64,000 nt of DNA from CAYWKU01 sp964459325 (GCA_964459325.1 CAYWKU010000001.1:1-64000); one strand, 5' to 3'. Numbered from the stretch's first letter, positions 16,089 through 24,149 are shown. Notes: generated by a model from the letters alone, not told the origin. Numbers and translations: made by a program.

Positions 16089-16290
16089 TGACAATAAGGT
16101 TTACAAGTGCCCTTTATGCGGGTACAGCTTCTCCAGGCAGGAAGAGTGTCCGCACTCGTGCCCGATGGCTAAGGAGGGCACGTGCAATGTTGTATGCTGC
16201 CCGAATTGTGGCTACAGTTTTACCGAGGACTCCAGGGTCGTGGATTTCTTCAAAAAGCTGTTCACCGGCAAAAATAAAGACATTAAGTAG
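16075..16290 (+). CDS. Small eight-cysteine zinc-ribbon protein
   Basis: The 71-residue protein has cysteines at 12, 15, 25, 29, 37, 41, 42 and 45. Two near-repeats, CPLCGYSF and CPNCGYSF, flank a HSCPM-GTCNVVCC core. It probably binds two zinc ions or an Fe-S centre. A basic C-terminal tail (FFKKLFTGKNK) follows. It starts inside the last codons of feoB (14-bp overlap, GAGAGG upstream), so translation is coupled to feoB. It could be an FeoC-like accessory or a metal chaperone; I do not recognise a named family. Confidence 0.75.
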   Translation: MSVSDDNKVYKCPLCGYSFSRQEECPHSCPMAKEGTCNVVCCPNCGYSFTEDSRVVDFFKKLFTGKNKDIK

Positions 16291-16315
16291 AAAAAAGTGA
16301 GTGCAGGAAGGTAAA

Positions 16316-17035
16316 ATGGCTCAAAGAAGACACAGGCGCCGCGGCAGGGGCGGGGAAGGCCCGGGGGAAACTCATCATTACGGCGAAGAAATCCTGGAGG
16401 CCGTGTGGACGGCCAGGGAGGACGGCGTCAACGACATCGGAAGCGTGCTTCAAAGGGCGAACGTGGAAGACCCCGAGGGCGTTCTGCAATCTCTCAGCGA
16501 GGAGGGCAAGGTCAAGATAGAGGGGGATGAAGTTTTTCTTACCGCCGAGGGGGAAAGAATCGCGCGGAAGGTTATCCGGCAGCACCGGCTGGCGGAGGTG
16601 TTGTTGCACCAGATAATGGAGTTGGATGACGAAATGGTGGAGGACGCCGCCTGCGACTACGAGCACATGCTCAACCCCGAGGTTACCGACAGCATCTGCA
16701 CACTTTTAGGGCACCCCCGAACCTGCCCTCACGGAAAACCCATACCCGGCGCCCGCTGTTGCGAAAAGTACCGCACCGAAATTCAGCCGCTGGTTCAGAG
16801 GCTCAGCGACCTGGCGATAGGGCAGTCCGGCAGGATAACCGTGATAGCACCCAAGTTCCATTCGCGACTGGAGCGGCTCGGCGCCCTGGGGGTGGTGCCC
16901 GGGGCGGAGGTCAGGCTCAAACAGAAGTTCCCCTCCTTCGTAATCGACGTTGGCGAAACCACTCTTGCCTTGGACAGGGACATAGCGCAGGAAATTTACG
17001 TGAGGCTAATGTCGCCGAGCGGCTCCGGAAGGTAG
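16316..17035 (+). CDS. DtxR/MntR-family regulator fused to a FeoA (SH3-like) domain
   Basis: A basic, Arg/Gly-rich N-terminus of about 15 residues precedes a winged helix (AVWTAREDGVNDIGSVLQRA...GKVKIEGDEVFLTAEGERIA). The DtxR dimerisation/metal domain follows (RQHRLAEVLLHQIMELDDEMVEDAACDYEHML, with TCPHGKPIPGARCC). The C-terminal part (about 160-235) is a FeoA-type SH3 domain with LGVVPGAEVRLKQKFPSFVIDVGETTLALDRDIA. Family members sense Fe(II) or Mn(II). The ATG at 16316 has AGGAAGG upstream; a GTG at 16301 is in frame. As the fourth gene of the ArsR-feoB operon it gives the locus a second metal sensor. FeoA is usually a separate protein that works with FeoB, so the fused domain may do both jobs. 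Confidence 0.88.
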   Translation: MAQRRHRRRGRGGEGPGETHHYGEEILEAVWTAREDGVNDIGSVLQRANVEDPEGVLQSLSEEGKVKIEGDEVFLTAEGERIARKVIRQHRLAEVLLHQIMELDDEMVEDAACDYEHMLNPEVTDSICTLLGHPRTCPHGKPIPGARCCEKYRTEIQPLVQRLSDLAIGQSGRITVIAPKFHSRLERLGALGVVPGAEVRLKQKFPSFVIDVGETTLALDRDIAQEIYVRLMSPSGSGR

Positions 17036-17039
17036 TCAG

Positions 17040-18458
17040 GTGGGAATGCGCCGCAAGACGAAGATAGTGTGCACGCTGGGGCCGGCTTCCGAAAGCGAGT
17101 CCGTGCTGGGCCGGATGATTAACGCCGGCATGGACGTGGCACGCCTCAACTTTTCACACGGCGAGCAATCCGAACACAAGCGAAGGATGGATATAGTTCG
17201 CCGCCTGGCGGGCAGAGCCGGAAAGCACCTGGCGGTGATGGCCGACCTGCAAGGGGGGAAAATAAGGCTGGGCTCCTTCCAAAACGGCCCCGTCGAGCTG
17301 AAAAAGGGCGACGACTTCGTGCTTACCACCCGCAAAATTTCAGGTGACCCCGGAGGAGCGTCCGTCACCTACGGAAAACTCCATCAGGATGTAAGGAAAG
17401 GTCATCGTATCTTTCTGAATGACGGCATGGTGGAACTCGAAGTGAGCCGGGTTTCCGGAAAGGATATTCATACGCGGGTACGCGAAGGAGGCGCCGTCAG
17501 CGACCACAAGGGCGTCAACCTGCCCGACGTCACCGTTTCCGCTCCCGGAATGACCGGCAGAGACAAGCGGGATTTAAAGGCCGCCCTGGAATGGGGAATC
17601 GACATGGTGGCCTCGAGCTTCGTCCGGAGCGCGGCGGATATTGAAAAGGTAAAGGGCATTATAAAAAGGGCCGGCTCCGACGCCCCGGTGATAGCGAAAA
17701 TCGAAAAGCACGAAGCGGTGGGCAAACTGGATGAAATAATCGAGGCCGCCGACGGCGTTATGGTTGCCAGGGGAGATTTGGGAATCGAGATGCCGCTGGA
17801 AGATATCCCCCTGCTGCAAAAGCGTATAATCTCCCGGGCTGTGCGCTGCCACAAGCCCGTAATTACCGCCACCCAGATGCTGGAAAGCATGATAACCTCG
17901 TCGATGCCCACCAGGGCGGAAGTCAGCGACGTGGCAAACGCCATACTGGACGGAACCGACGCGGTGATGCTGAGCGCCGAGACAGCCATAGGAAAATATC
18001 CGGTCCGGGCGGTGAGGAGCATGGCGAAAATATCCGAGGCTACCGAGAAAGGTTTCGATGTGGACTCCAGCGCAAACCGCATGGGAGAAGAACCGCTTCC
18101 GGTAAGCGACTCGGTGGCCCAGGCGGCTTCCTTTCTGGCGGAAAGACTCAACGCCCGGATGATAATAGCCTTTACCGAAAGCGGTTATACGGCGCGGATG
18201 ATATCTTCGTTCAGGCCGGAATGCCCGGTGCTGGGGGTTACCACCACGGATGAAGTGGCCCGGCGAATGGCCCTGTATCACGGCATATTGCCCGTCAGGG
18301 GGGAGCGGGTTAAAAACGTGGATGAAATGATAGAGCATGCGATCAGACAAGCCCGGAAAATGAAAATGCTCAAAAAAGGCGACCTGGCGGTGATTACGGC
18401 GGGAGTGCCGCTGGCGACGCCCGGCGCGACCAACCTGATAAAAGTGCACCAAGTGTAA
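17040..18458 (+). CDS. pyk: Pyruvate kinase
   Basis: It converts phosphoenolpyruvate and ADP to pyruvate and ATP. The family starts with RRKTKIVCTLGPAS and continues NFSHGEQSEH, the catalytic-lysine/metal region VIAKIEKHEAV, then DGVMVARGDLGIEMP, ITATQMLESM and PTRAEVSDVANAILDGTDAVMLS. The C-terminal domain ends normally at 472 residues. The usual LQGPKIR segment reads LQGGKIR, a Pro-to-Gly change beside the active site. It begins 4 nt after the DtxR-FeoA gene and is probably cotranscribed. Pyruvate kinase needs Mg/Mn and K+, so placement in a metal operon may be meaningful or accidental. GTG at 17040 and ATG at 17046 are both possible starts. Confidence 0.96.
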   Translation: MGMRRKTKIVCTLGPASESESVLGRMINAGMDVARLNFSHGEQSEHKRRMDIVRRLAGRAGKHLAVMADLQGGKIRLGSFQNGPVELKKGDDFVLTTRKISGDPGGASVTYGKLHQDVRKGHRIFLNDGMVELEVSRVSGKDIHTRVREGGAVSDHKGVNLPDVTVSAPGMTGRDKRDLKAALEWGIDMVASSFVRSAADIEKVKGIIKRAGSDAPVIAKIEKHEAVGKLDEIIEAADGVMVARGDLGIEMPLEDIPLLQKRIISRAVRCHKPVITATQMLESMITSSMPTRAEVSDVANAILDGTDAVMLSAETAIGKYPVRAVRSMAKISEATEKGFDVDSSANRMGEEPLPVSDSVAQAASFLAERLNARMIIAFTESGYTARMISSFRPECPVLGVTTTDEVARRMALYHGILPVRGERVKNVDEMIEHAIRQARKMKMLKKGDLAVITAGVPLATPGATNLIKVHQV

Positions 18459-18520
18459 AGCGTTGCAGGAGCCGGCTTTACAGGTTGTACTTTTTATGTT
18501 CACTGCTATTATATTATCCT

Positions 18521-18549
18521 TTGCGATGGCAAACCGATTATGATATAAT
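18521..18549 (+). promoter_or_regulatory. Promoter directly upstream of the DUF4388-DnaJ gene
   Basis: TTGCGA (18521-18526), a 17-nt spacer, TATAAT (18544-18549). The start codon is at 18559, so the predicted transcript would begin about 3 nt before the ATG. No ribosome-binding site is seen, pointing to a leaderless message. Confidence 0.6.
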
Positions 18550-18558
18550 TGCGTCGGT

Positions 18559-20424
18559 ATGGAAGTTCCTCTTAAAGAAAAACTGTCCAGAGTGCCTTTC
18601 CCGTTTATTTTCTACAAAATAGTCGGGGAAAAGCGCTCCGGTGTGCTCAGCCTGGCCGACATCGAGACAAAAAAGGTACGCAAACGCATCGGGTTCAAAG
18701 CGGGAAGGCAGGCTTATGTCGCGGGGGGTACCATAAATGAAACCCTCGGCAGGCTGCTGTTGAAACATGGTAAAATAACCGAGCAGCAGTATCACGAAAG
18801 CTTGACAAAACAAAAGAAGGAAAACAAAAAAACCGGCGAAGTCCTGGTGGAAATGGGAATAATGGACGGGGCCGGTCTGGCCGAAGCGCTCCAGGTACAG
18901 ACCGAGGAGAAAATACTGGGCTGCTTTACATGGCCCGACGGAATATACTCGTTCACGGAAGCCGAGCCGCCGGAAGGCAAGCAGCTTCTTTTTTTCCCCA
19001 TCCGCCCCGAGAAAATAGTTCTGGAAGGAATTCGCCGTTATTACGACCAACAACACTTGGAGAAAATCTTTACACCATATCTTGAGACGAAATTCCAGTT
19101 GACTTCCCAAGCTTCCGAAATTCAGCAGAAACTGGGATTGGCGCCTGCGGAATCGCGCGTGGTGCAGCATTTCAAGTCAGGATACGGCATCCGCGACCTT
19201 TTGTCGGCTTCCCCTGCCGAAGCGGTCAGCACCCTTAAAGTGATGTACCTGATGTTGGTAACCGGGATAGTGCAGCCCCTTCAGCAAAAGGCTGCCGCTC
19301 AAACCGGCGCAAGTCAGTCAGCCGACGGGGCGCAGGCGGCGGCCCAGCCGCAGGCCGCTTCCGCGAAAGCGCAAAAAAACGACTCCGGCCCGGCTCAACC
19401 CGGGGCCGAAGCAAAAGCCGTGAGGCCCGAACAGCAACAAAAGGCTGCGAACCCCCAAGCTTCGCAAACTCAGGAAGTTGCCGACGGCGCTCAGGCCGCG
19501 GCCGAAGAACCGCCTTCGCCCCAGGTAGTGGTGGAGGGTGAAGACGAGGGGCCTCAGTTCGCCGTCGAGGGCGAAGACGACGTCGGAACCGATTACGCCG
19601 CCCAGCAGGAAGCACAAGCGGCGCCTAAAGCCGTCAGGGAAGAAAGACAACCCGACCCGGAAGAGGAAAAGCGAAATCAGCAAATAATGGAGGAGTTGAA
19701 CAAATACGAGAAAATCATCAAGGAGGGCACTCATTTCGACCTTCTGGGTGTGGAAAGGGAAGCGAAGCCCCTCGAGATTAAGAAAGCCTTCTTCCGGCTG
19801 GCAAAAAAATTCCATCCGGATACGAACCCGGCGTTCTTTAAAGGACAATTTCGGGAGCAGGCGGAGGATATATTCACTCACATCGGCGAAGCCTACAATA
19901 CGCTTGTTGACCCCAAGGCTCGCGAGGAGTACGTGTACGCCCTCGACCACCAGATAAGCGACGAAGACCTGGAAAAGGCCAACCGGGCCCTCGAAGCGGA
20001 AGGGATATTCGTCAAGGCGGAAATATTGTTCAAAAAGGGCGACTTCCGCGGCGCAAAGTCGCTTTTGGAAGATGCCATAAATCTCAACCCCGATGAACCC
20101 GAGTATTACGTGTACCGGGGATGGAGCAGGTACAAGTCCAGCCAGGGAGCGGAAATTCAACAAGCCCGGGAGGACCTCCGGAGGGCGCTGGATATGGGAC
20201 TGCGCGATAAGATAGACATGGCCCACTATTATCTGGGCATGTTGGCGAAAGTCGAAAAACGCCCCCCCGAAGAGATGAAAAAACATTTTACCGCGGCGCT
20301 CGAGGTCAACCCGAACCATCCACAGGCCGCTACCGAACTCCGACACCTGGAAATGCACACAAAGAAGGAAGCCGCCGACCAGGAAAAGAAAAAAGGCGGC
20401 CTTTTCGGCAGGTTCAAAAAATAA
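18559..20424 (+). CDS. DUF4388 (PATAN-like) - J-domain - TPR protein
   Basis: The N-terminal 210 residues (SRVPFPFIFYKIVGEKRSGVLSL..., RIGFKAGRQAYVAGG, LGRLLLKHGKITEQQY, CFTWPDGIYSF) fit the DUF4388/PATAN-like domain found in deltaproteobacterial signalling proteins. A linker rich in Ala, Gln, Pro and Glu (about 244-361) follows. Then comes a J domain with HFDLLGVEREAKPLEIKKAFFRLAKKFHPDTN and its HPD at about 419-421, which should stimulate an Hsp70 ATPase. The C-terminus holds TPR-like helices (LFKKGDFRGAKSLLEDAINLNPDEPEYY) and a basic tail. No signal peptide, so cytoplasmic. It has its own promoter and looks leaderless. It could be a co-chaperone recruited to a signalling complex; client unknown. 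Confidence 0.85.
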   Translation: MEVPLKEKLSRVPFPFIFYKIVGEKRSGVLSLADIETKKVRKRIGFKAGRQAYVAGGTINETLGRLLLKHGKITEQQYHESLTKQKKENKKTGEVLVEMGIMDGAGLAEALQVQTEEKILGCFTWPDGIYSFTEAEPPEGKQLLFFPIRPEKIVLEGIRRYYDQQHLEKIFTPYLETKFQLTSQASEIQQKLGLAPAESRVVQHFKSGYGIRDLLSASPAEAVSTLKVMYLMLVTGIVQPLQQKAAAQTGASQSADGAQAAAQPQAASAKAQKNDSGPAQPGAEAKAVRPEQQQKAANPQASQTQEVADGAQAAAEEPPSPQVVVEGEDEGPQFAVEGEDDVGTDYAAQQEAQAAPKAVREERQPDPEEEKRNQQIMEELNKYEKIIKEGTHFDLLGVEREAKPLEIKKAFFRLAKKFHPDTNPAFFKGQFREQAEDIFTHIGEAYNTLVDPKAREEYVYALDHQISDEDLEKANRALEAEGIFVKAEILFKKGDFRGAKSLLEDAINLNPDEPEYYVYRGWSRYKSSQGAEIQQAREDLRRALDMGLRDKIDMAHYYLGMLAKVEKRPPEEMKKHFTAALEVNPNHPQAATELRHLEMHTKKEAADQEKKKGGLFGRFKK

Positions 20425-20452
20425 CCCCTTTCCACCTCTCCGGAAATAAACA

Positions 20453-21235
20453 ATGGAAGATTACGGCAGATTCCTGGATACCGCAGTGCGAGCCGCCTTG
20501 AAAGCGGGCGAAATACAAAAAAGACGCCTGGGTTCATCCTTCGAGCTTGACTACAAAGGCGAGTCGGACATCGTCACCGCCGTGGATACCGAGTGCGAGG
20601 AAGCGATAAAGGGCATCATCTTCGAGCAATGGCCCGACCATTCAATACTGGCCGAAGAAAGCGGCAGCTCGGGCGACGGTGAGTATCGATGGGTAGTGGA
20701 CCCACTGGACGGAACCACCAACTTCTCCCACTCCTATCCCCACTTCTGCTCGTCCGTCGCCCTGATGCGCGGGGAGGAAATCGTGGCCGGGGCGGTATAC
20801 GACCCGATTATGGAGGAACTTTTCACCGCCACAAAAGGCGGCGGCGCTTACCTCGACGGAAACCCCCTCAAAACTACACAAGTGAAAGACATTGACCGCG
20901 CCGTACTGGCCACCGGTTTCCCCTACGACCATAAAAGGCGTATGACTGAAGCGCTGCCGTATTTCATAGCCATGCTGAGAGTGGTGCAGGGAATCAGGCG
21001 TGCCGGCTCGGCGGCGCTTGACCTGTGCTACGTCGCGGCGGGCAGATTGGACGGATTCTGGGAAGTTTCACTCCATCCATGGGATGTGGCCGCAGGCTGG
21101 CTTATCGTGGAGGAAGCCGGCGGAAAAATCACCGGCCTGAACGGATACCCCACAACCCTGCACTCGGAACAGATACTGGCCAGCAACGGCCCGCTTCACC
21201 CGGCACTCACACAAGTCCTCGTCAACCCGGAATAG
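20453..21235 (+). CDS. Inositol monophosphatase family (SuhB-like)
   Basis: The Mg2+-dependent phosphatase shows the family motifs in order: ESDIVTAVDTECE, SILAEES, VDPLDGTTNFSHSYPHF, and late SLHPWDVAAGWLIVEEAGG. Metal ligands are the Glu of AEE, the Asp pair of DPLDG and the Asp of HPWD. At 260 residues it is standard. Substrates in the family include myo-inositol-1-phosphate, fructose-1,6-bisphosphate and PAP; SuhB also acts in rRNA antitermination. Sequence alone does not decide. It starts 28 nt after the J-domain gene and ends 2 bp before the convergent next gene. Confidence 0.93.
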   Translation: MEDYGRFLDTAVRAALKAGEIQKRRLGSSFELDYKGESDIVTAVDTECEEAIKGIIFEQWPDHSILAEESGSSGDGEYRWVVDPLDGTTNFSHSYPHFCSSVALMRGEEIVAGAVYDPIMEELFTATKGGGAYLDGNPLKTTQVKDIDRAVLATGFPYDHKRRMTEALPYFIAMLRVVQGIRRAGSAALDLCYVAAGRLDGFWEVSLHPWDVAAGWLIVEEAGGKITGLNGYPTTLHSEQILASNGPLHPALTQVLVNPE

Positions 21236-21237
21236 CC

Positions 21238-21840
21238 TTATTTCCCGAAAATTTCCTCGTAGGGTTTATGGCGGCAAAGGATGAACCAGTTGGGCATATC
21301 TTCACCGGCGCGGGTGGCTCTGCCTATAACCACGTCCTTGGACACCCATCTGAGGTAATCTTTAGTGCCGCCGTATATAAACCGGCTCAAGCCCGCCATG
21401 TTATCCCTTATCTTCGGCCAGCCGGCGGGTTGTACCCACGGGAGGCGGGTGTAGTCCACCAGTATTTCTTCCGGCCGGGTTTCTTCTTTTCCCGCAACGT
21501 AATAACCCGGCCCGGTAACGGGCGCCATTTTCTGGTTGTTATAGCCACCCATCACCCCGTCCGGCTGGAAGTAAAACACCTTCTGGAACCGGGTGAACGC
21601 GGGCAGGCTGTTCTTGCCCTCGAAAGGGAAAGGGGTGAGGGGAGGGGTGTCCGGCGGCATCAGGTAATCGAGGTCTATGGGTTTCGAGCCTTTTGCTATG
21701 TCCCACAGCTTTGATTGCTCCTTTTTGCCCAGCTCCAGGGTCTGCACCAGTCGCCATTTATGTGGGAGATTTTCGATATGCTCGGTGACTTCGGTCAGTG
21801 TAACGCCCTCGCTTCTCAACATTTCCGCCAATGTAGCCAT
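21238..21840 (-). CDS. Conserved-looking protein of unknown function
   Basis: This is a 200-residue soluble protein with GGAGA-type ribosome-binding site (AAAGGAGACAGGC) before the ATG. It begins with a helical segment (AEMLRSEGVTLTEVTEHIENLPHKWRL) and has a Pro-rich middle (LMPPDTPPLTPFPFEG). The second half is Trp/Tyr-rich (YFQPDGVMGGYNNQ, TRLPWVQPAGWPKIRDNMAGLSRFIYGG). The C-terminus reads MPNWFILCRHKPYEEIFGK. I do not recognise the family. No membrane segment or signal peptide is visible. It lies 35 bp downstream of the sulfatase-like gene on the same strand and may be expressed with it. Confidence 0.7.
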   Translation of the reverse strand: MATLAEMLRSEGVTLTEVTEHIENLPHKWRLVQTLELGKKEQSKLWDIAKGSKPIDLDYLMPPDTPPLTPFPFEGKNSLPAFTRFQKVFYFQPDGVMGGYNNQKMAPVTGPGYYVAGKEETRPEEILVDYTRLPWVQPAGWPKIRDNMAGLSRFIYGGTKDYLRWVSKDVVIGRATRAGEDMPNWFILCRHKPYEEIFGK

Positions 21841-21875
21841 GCCTGTCTCCTTTCCCGGTCAAACGGCAAGTAATT

Positions 21876-23756
21876 TTACTTCTTTTTAACTTCTTCGGCC
21901 CTTTTTATCAATCGCTGCCCCTCTTCTTTAGTGGAAGATTCTTTTACGAGTATATTTCCGAGTTGTTTGAGGGCAAGGTAGTGGTTCGGATTCAGTTCGA
22001 GCACCTGCCGGTAATTTTGAACCGCCTTTTCGGTTTTCTCTTTCATTTCATAGACCGCTCCAAGCGTATAATATGGCTCCTCGTTTCCCGGGTCCATCTT
22101 AATTGCCTGTTTTGCACTTGCCAGAGCTTGCTCGTGGCGTCCGAGTTTTGCATACACGGCGGCTATATCCGACCGGGCCGCTATTATGCGCGGGTCCATG
22201 TCGAGGAGCTTTTCGTAAACTTTCGCGGATTTTTCGAGCTTGCCGGAGTTGTGCAGTGAATAAGCGTAAATATGAAGGATTCTGTGATTAGAATGGTCGC
22301 GTTCGAGGGCCTTTTTGCATATTTTGAGCGCCTCCTCGAAATCGCCGCTTTCGCTTTTTCTGTTGGCCCGCTGGTAATAGTTAAGCACGTCAATCATATC
22401 GCCGGGGTTGGGAGCGTCCTTTTCAGAGGCTCCGGAAGCTTTTTGTCCTACATAACCCAGGCTCTCCAGCTTTTGGCGCATCGTCGAGTCGGGAAAGATC
22501 TCCGAGCGGGTGTCTTCGGGGAAGGTGGAAGCTATTCGCTTCATCTCCTTGCTCAGTTTTCGGGCTAGCTTGCCTTCCTTTTTGATAAGATTGATTTTTT
22601 CCTTGGGGTCGTGCCTGATGTCGTACAGTTCCTTCGCGGGAGGAGCGATATATTTGTAGGTGGCGGTGCGCAGGCCCTTGAGCGGGCTCCATCCCATCAG
22701 GTTTGCGGGGCCTTCGGTTTCTATGTAGCTCGGATTCGCTTCCGGTATGGCCTTGCCGAGGATTACGGGGAGGAGGCTTTTCCCCGAGCAGTCGAAGCCT
22801 TCACCGTTGCCGGTGTACTCAAGTACGGTGGGGCAAATATCAATTAGACGACTCATGATGGAAATCCGCTTTCCCTCGGGGATACCGGGGCCGGAGAAGA
22901 TAAGCGGCACCCGCATGGTGGGGCGGTACAGGAAAATTCCGTGAGATTCTTCGCCGTGGTCGCCCAGGGCTTCGCCGTGGTCGGCGGTGATAACCGTGAG
23001 GGTGTTGCTTTCCAGGCCGGCTTCCTTGAGAGCTTTCAGGAGCTTTCCCACTTCACTATCGGTATAAGCCACTTCGCCGTCGTATGGATGGTTATATTCT
23101 TTCCGGTATTCTTCCGGAGGAGCGTATGGCGAATGGGGGTCGAAGTAGTGCACCCACAGAAAAAACGGCTCCCGGGCTTCGCTTTTCAGCCAGCTTATCG
23201 CCTCCTCATTGACTTCTCCGGCTTTTCTTTGAGCACGATTTTTGAGAGATGTTCTTTTCCCGCGAGACATGTCGCTGTACGAACCGAAGCCCTGGTCAAG
23301 GCCGAATATTGCGTTTAATGTACCCGACGCCACAAACGCCGCCGTGCGATACTTTTCATCCCCCAACGCCGCAGCCAGCGTGGGATAGCCGTCCGGAAGC
23401 CGGTAGAATCCGTTGTCACGGATACCGTGTTCCGCGGGATATTGCCCGGTGAGTATGCTGGCGTGGCTGGGCAGAGTGAGCGGAGTGGGAGCGATAACTT
23501 CCTCGAAAAGCGTGCCGCCTTCGGCGAATGAGTCGATATTCGGAGTTTTCACTTTCCGGCTGCCGTAACACCCCAGGCGGTCGGCTCGAAGGGTGTCTAT
23601 GGTGATGAGCAGAACGTTGCGCTGCGGCGCTTTTTGTTCGCAGGAAAACAAACTTGCCAGCATAAGAAGTAATACCAGATAACAGACGGGGTGACCGGCA
23701 TGCAATCGTTTCCCGCGCCCGCTGCATAATCCGAACTTGTTAAGTAGCGATATCAT
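21876..23756 (-). CDS. Sulfatase-fold lipoprotein with C-terminal TPR repeats
   Basis: A hydrophobic N-terminus ends in LFSC (C39), a plausible lipobox. An alkaline-phosphatase-superfamily domain follows: LLITIDTLRADRLGCYG, then TPLTLPSHASILTGQYPAEHG, HYFDPHSPYAPP and TADHGEALGDHGEESHG. In sulfatases the nucleophile is the Cys or Ser of CxPSR, matured to formylglycine. Here the position is Thr (T94 of TLPSH), so that maturation cannot occur. Phosphodiesterase or phosphotransferase chemistry is more likely. From about residue 440 to the end are at least four TPR units (ALKICKKALERDHSNHRILH..., DPGNEEPYYTLGAVYEMKEKTEKAVQNYRQVLELNPNHYLAL). It is probably periplasmic and membrane-anchored. Confidence 0.8.
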   Translation of the reverse strand: MISLLNKFGLCSGRGKRLHAGHPVCYLVLLLMLASLFSCEQKAPQRNVLLITIDTLRADRLGCYGSRKVKTPNIDSFAEGGTLFEEVIAPTPLTLPSHASILTGQYPAEHGIRDNGFYRLPDGYPTLAAALGDEKYRTAAFVASGTLNAIFGLDQGFGSYSDMSRGKRTSLKNRAQRKAGEVNEEAISWLKSEAREPFFLWVHYFDPHSPYAPPEEYRKEYNHPYDGEVAYTDSEVGKLLKALKEAGLESNTLTVITADHGEALGDHGEESHGIFLYRPTMRVPLIFSGPGIPEGKRISIMSRLIDICPTVLEYTGNGEGFDCSGKSLLPVILGKAIPEANPSYIETEGPANLMGWSPLKGLRTATYKYIAPPAKELYDIRHDPKEKINLIKKEGKLARKLSKEMKRIASTFPEDTRSEIFPDSTMRQKLESLGYVGQKASGASEKDAPNPGDMIDVLNYYQRANRKSESGDFEEALKICKKALERDHSNHRILHIYAYSLHNSGKLEKSAKVYEKLLDMDPRIIAARSDIAAVYAKLGRHEQALASAKQAIKMDPGNEEPYYTLGAVYEMKEKTEKAVQNYRQVLELNPNHYLALKQLGNILVKESSTKEEGQRLIKRAEEVKKK

Positions 23757-23808
23757 CTTCGTTTATTGTTAACTGGCCGGCGCCTAAGTGTCAAACGTTT
23801 GCGGGAAT

Positions 23809-23835
23809 AAAAAAGCGGCCCGACGACCGCTTTTT
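23809..23835 (-). terminator. Intrinsic terminator after the 56-residue gene
   Basis: AAAAAGCGG and CCGCTTTTTT pair around a short GC-rich loop. On the minus strand the hairpin ends in TTTTTT and sits about 40 nt after the stop codon of the small gene at 23873. The A/T flanks make it potentially bidirectional. Confidence 0.75.
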
Positions 23836-23872
23836 GAATTATACGGATAATTGAATTTACGAACTCGTGCTT

Positions 23873-24043
23873 TCAGGGCATAGCCAACAGTGCCAGCACC
23901 AGCCCCAGTACGGTGCAGCCAACCAGCGCCAGGGTGGGCAGGGTGAGATTCTTATCTGAGTATACGAACTCGTGATGTTCGTCTTTTCGCCTTTCGGCTT
24001 CCGTGGTAAAGCCCGTGGTCAGGCCGCTCTTTTCCTCGGACAT
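23873..24043 (-). CDS. Small single-pass membrane protein (56 aa)
   Basis: An ATG preceded by GAGGAGGAG opens a 56-codon frame. A charged N-terminal half (MSEEKSGLTTGFTTEAERRK, then DEHHEFVYSD) is followed by one hydrophobic helix (LTLPTLALVGCTVLGLVLALLAMP) running to the stop. It has its own strong ribosome-binding site and a terminator 40 nt downstream, so it looks like a real monocistronic gene. I do not recognise it. The topology would be N-in with a C-terminal anchor, or the reverse. It could be a small regulator or subunit of a membrane complex. Confidence 0.7.
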   Translation of the reverse strand: MSEEKSGLTTGFTTEAERRKDEHHEFVYSDKNLTLPTLALVGCTVLGLVLALLAMP

Positions 24044-24149
24044 CGGTGTCTCCTCCTCTTTTATATACTCAATCCCGCTTACTTACTGTTGTTAATCATA
24101 GCTCTTGCCCCCCGGGTTGTCAACGTAACTGCTTAAAACTCGGTAACTG

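Noticed and set aside
19318..20358. 346-codon minus-strand frame opposite the DUF4388-DnaJ gene
   Set aside because: The plus strand encodes clear J and TPR domains; the antisense frame is an effect of G+C-rich codons.
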